From the NCBI GenBank assembly GCA_026713485.1, contig JAPOOK010000064.1:1-59742 (forward strand): a stretch of 59,742 nt of DNA. The letters run 5' to 3'. The notes beneath the pieces were generated by a model, which saw nothing but the letters and a program-made list of their open reading frames with translations, did no database searches and had not been told where the DNA came from. Numbering within the stretch: position 1 is the first letter of the stretch; each line of letters opens with the position of its first letter. The stretch comes from Chloroflexota bacterium. GTDB taxonomy: Bacteria; Chloroflexota; Dehalococcoidia; UBA6926. Below are positions 57,643 to 59,742 of this stretch, one piece after another. Position numbers and translations under genes: made by a program.

Positions 57643-58581
57643 ATGGCGATCTCAGACCAACGTAGTGACGCGGACCCGAATTTCGTCGTAACCGCGCGCC
57701 AGAGCCAGCTCTTGGGACTATTAGACGCTGTTGGAGGGCGTGCCCGAAGAATCGACTTTCAGAAGCTCTTGTTCTTATATTGCCAAGAGGTCGCTAGGCA
57801 ACCGCCATACGACTTTGTCCCTTACAGGCTGGGGGCTTTCTCGTTTACGTCGTACCACGATCGACGCAAGCTCGTTGATGCGGGCCTATTGTTAGATGGA
57901 GATGATTGGCAGCTAACTGAACTGGGTCAGCGAATCGCACTAGACTTCAGAGAGGGTAGCTTTGAGATCTTTGCCAAGCAGTATGCCCACCTGTCGGGCG
58001 ATGACCTAGTTGCCGATACCTACCGCCGTTATCCCTACTACGCCACGCGGAGCGAGATTGTAGAAAACGTTCTAAGCGACGACAAGATGTCTCGATTGGC
58101 GGTAAAGCATGCATCACCAGAGTTCAGTGGGCCCTCATTACTTACCATTGGATACGAAGGTCGCTCAATTGAAGGCTATCTAAATGTCCTACTTGAAGCC
58201 GGCGTGACGCTCCTCTGTGATGTCCGATACAACGCCGTCAGTCGCAAATATGGTTTTTCCCGCCGGACCTTGGAGAACGCCTGCCGACATGTCGGCATCA
58301 CATACGAACATTTACCAAGTCTTGGGATTCCCTCCGAGGAGCGCAGGAACGCGAATAGTCCGAAAGCACGCAGAGCGTTGCTCCAAAAATACCGACAGAA
58401 GACACTTCCGACGCTAAGGGACGAGATTGAAACTCTTTTGGGTTGGCTGAGTGATGGTTATCGAATGGCCCTCATGTGCTACGAGCGACACCCGGGCGAC
58501 TGCCATAGGGGTCACTTGGCGGCGGCGGTCGATGCATATCTGGGGGCCAACAAACCTACCCACCAAAGGGGGGATCTATGA
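57643..58581 (+). CDS. DUF488 domain protein with N-terminal Panacea/SocA-like domain
   Basis: A 312-residue two-domain protein. Residues about 15-110 contain RRIDFQKLLFLYCQEV and YRLGAFSFTSYHDRRKLV, like the Panacea/SocA-type domain of some antitoxins and of other accessory proteins. Residues about 165-305 are DUF488: LLTIGYEGRSIEGYLNVLL, CDVRYNAVSRKYGFSR, LPSLGIPSE, and CYERHPGDCHRGHLA with conserved Cys residues. DUF488 function is unknown. The codon usage is less GC-biased than the genome around. The stop overlaps the next gene by ATGA. The frame extends to 57577, but ATG 57643 is the first credible start. Confidence 0.8.
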   Translation: MAISDQRSDADPNFVVTARQSQLLGLLDAVGGRARRIDFQKLLFLYCQEVARQPPYDFVPYRLGAFSFTSYHDRRKLVDAGLLLDGDDWQLTELGQRIALDFREGSFEIFAKQYAHLSGDDLVADTYRRYPYYATRSEIVENVLSDDKMSRLAVKHASPEFSGPSLLTIGYEGRSIEGYLNVLLEAGVTLLCDVRYNAVSRKYGFSRRTLENACRHVGITYEHLPSLGIPSEERRNANSPKARRALLQKYRQKTLPTLRDEIETLLGWLSDGYRMALMCYERHPGDCHRGHLAAAVDAYLGANKPTHQRGDL

Positions 58582-59417
58582 ACAGTCCGCAGAGAGAGCG
58601 GATTCTGGTTACGGTCAAGACTTATCCTACGCTGTCAAAGAAATATGGTGAGTTGGTCTGCACCGCCGGCCTTCGGGAGGACGGCTCTTGGGTTCGAATT
58701 TATCCGGTGCCTTTTCGCGGCCTTAGCGAAAAAGAGCGGTACAGCAAATTTGACTGGATTGAGTGTCACATAGCTCGCAATACTAAGGACGAACGTCCTG
58801 AGTCATTCAGGCCTATAGACGGTGGTGGATTCCATACGGTGGGACACATTGACACTTCCCACAATTGGCTGGAACGCCGCAAGGCTGTCCTTGAGAAAGC
58901 TACAGTGTATGATCGGCTTGATAATCTTATTAGAGGCGCGCGGGACAATACCCAGTCGCTAGCAGTATTCAGGCCATCAGAGATCCTGGATTTCGTACAG
59001 GAGCCCGATGATAGAGATTGGGATCCGAGGAGGGTCGCCGAGGCCCAGAGCTACATCAGTCAGCTTGGATTCCTCGAAGACAACTCTTGGCGAGAGACTT
59101 TCGAGATCGTCGAGAAGATTCCGTATAAGTTTTCTTACAGATTCAAAGATGCAAGAGGGGCAACCAGCAAGCTGAAGATTCTGGATTGGGAACTTGGGGC
59201 CCTCTATCGAAATTGTTTGCGTTCAAGTAACGGCGATGAATCTGTTGCCATCGAAAAAGTTCGGGAAAAATACCTTGAGCAGTTTCGCGAAACGGATCTG
59301 CACTTTTTCTTGGGCACGACATATCGGTGGCATCGGGTAGGGACCAACCCGTGGGTCATTGCAGGAGTGTTTCCTATACCGCACCAGACTCAAGGCGCGC
59401 TACCCTTAGCCGACTAA
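58578..59417 (+). CDS. Uncharacterised partner of the DUF488 protein
   Basis: A 279-residue protein without a family that I can name. It starts ERILVTVKTYPTLSKKYGELVCTAG, an N-terminus I have a sense of from partners of DUF488 genes, then GSWVRIYPVPFRGLSEKERYSKF (split by position 41-63), and a mid-region rich in aromatic and charged residues. A C-terminal half contains a conserved-looking KPKFSYRFKD-like stretch (KFSYRFKDARG) and HFFLGTTYRWH. Overlap with the DUF488 stop implies a two-gene unit. The role may lie in nucleic-acid metabolism or defence, but this is not shown. Confidence 0.6.
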   Translation: MNSPQRERILVTVKTYPTLSKKYGELVCTAGLREDGSWVRIYPVPFRGLSEKERYSKFDWIECHIARNTKDERPESFRPIDGGGFHTVGHIDTSHNWLERRKAVLEKATVYDRLDNLIRGARDNTQSLAVFRPSEILDFVQEPDDRDWDPRRVAEAQSYISQLGFLEDNSWRETFEIVEKIPYKFSYRFKDARGATSKLKILDWELGALYRNCLRSSNGDESVAIEKVREKYLEQFRETDLHFFLGTTYRWHRVGTNPWVIAGVFPIPHQTQGALPLAD

Positions 59418-59557
59418 GTGGCTCGCAGCCTCGGCTCGCGTCGCCGTCGTTGCACACGCGCACTCAATTGAATTGGTGGGCCGAAGGGGACGGTAGATGG
59501 CACCATCTTCGAGATGTGGCTGGGCCCGCCCATGAAGGGCACGACGCCCCAATAGGG

Positions 59558-59742
59558 CTATGGCCTGGCCTGAATGACGACGCGCCCGCCGTTCACGACT
59601 TCGACGTTCAGGTCGTGGCGTTCCAGCATCGCCCTGCCTACAAGCGGGGTGCTGCCCGTGGCGTCAGCCTTGATTCGTCTCGGCTGACCGTCCCATAGAA
59701 GCGTGACGTCGTGAACGTCGAAATCTACCACAGCGTCATTGG
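59558..59742 (-). CDS. Aspartic-protease-like (clan AA) protein, C-terminal part
   Basis: The frame on the minus strand is open from the window edge to TAG at 59558-59560, giving 60 visible residues. They read VVDFDVHDVTLLWDGQPRR, then GSTPLVGRAMLERHDLNVEV and GGRVVIQ. The TPLVGRAMLERHDL part is like the second half (LIGMDLL-type motif) of small clan AA retropepsin-like proteins. The catalytic DTG half would lie beyond the window. The gene is convergent with the DUF488 partner. Confidence 0.65.
   Translation of the reverse strand, partial: NDAVVDFDVHDVTLLWDGQPRRIKADATGSTPLVGRAMLERHDLNVEVVNGGRVVIQARP

Overview
The window is a bacterial chromosome segment, GC-rich through most of its length, with dense genes, many 4-bp start/stop overlaps and a complete housekeeping complement (GroES/GroEL, TsaD, TilS, GyrA, purine, pyrimidine and arginine enzymes). 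The Fe-S-type PurF and the mixture of CaiB CoA-transferases, MaoC/FAS1-type hot-dog hydratases, molybdenum-hydroxylase subunits and UPF0182 suggest a heterotrophic member of the Chloroflexota, perhaps a marine SAR202-like lineage. That placement is an inference from gene content; no rRNA gene is present to confirm it.

Layout. 1-6.8 kb: a co-directional acyl-CoA operon (MaoC hydratase, HpcH/CitE lyase, acyl-CoA dehydrogenase, second MaoC protein, B12-mutase large subunit, acetoacetyl-CoA reductase, thiolase). Its make-up resembles ethylmalonyl-CoA or mesaconyl/citramalyl-CoA chemistry. 6.9-9.0 kb: groES-groEL behind a sigma70-like promoter with a perfect CIRCE operator, closed by a strong terminator. 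9-16.4 kb: SDR enzyme, tsaD, a PP2C-like orphan, a CNNM/CorC transporter, a NucS-like nuclease, a histidine phosphatase, tilS and a small membrane protein. 16.5-21.2 kb: the minus-strand purF-purM-purH-glycosyltransferase operon. 21.4-28 kb: minus-strand argJ, argB (overlapping a UPF0182 membrane protein) and argD, with a plus-strand cupin between. 28-33 kb: a molybdopterin hydroxylase large subunit convergent with gyrA. 33.3-43.2 kb: a membrane orphan, a DUF3179 lipoprotein, then a pyrimidine run pyrC-carA-(2-TM protein)-carB-PyrK-like. 43.2-50.5 kb: DinB, a lipoprotein, a double-domain CaiB transferase and both fused and split FAS1/MaoC hydratases. Inside this stretch, at 48.3-49.5 kb, are a GIY-YIG/DUF4357 protein and an ArsC/Spx-like gene with an in-frame TGA. 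50.6-59.7 kb: HicBA toxin-antitoxin, CoxG/CoxM/CoxS-like genes, tandem DUF1330 paralogues, a methyltransferase, katG, and an accessory-looking DUF488 two-gene unit, ending in a truncated aspartic-protease-like gene.

The most striking signal is at 49149-49499. A 116-residue ArsC/Spx-family thioredoxin-fold protein has TGA exactly where the first Cys of its C-G-T-C redox motif should be. A hairpin 3' of the TGA meets the usual bacterial SECIS geometry, so this is probably a selenoprotein (U-G-T-C) that ordinary gene calling would miss. Other points of interest are the ethylmalonyl-CoA-like operon, the DUF488 module, the CaiB fusion whose second half has Glu in place of the catalytic Asp, and the 100-residue bipartite basic/acidic tail of GyrA.
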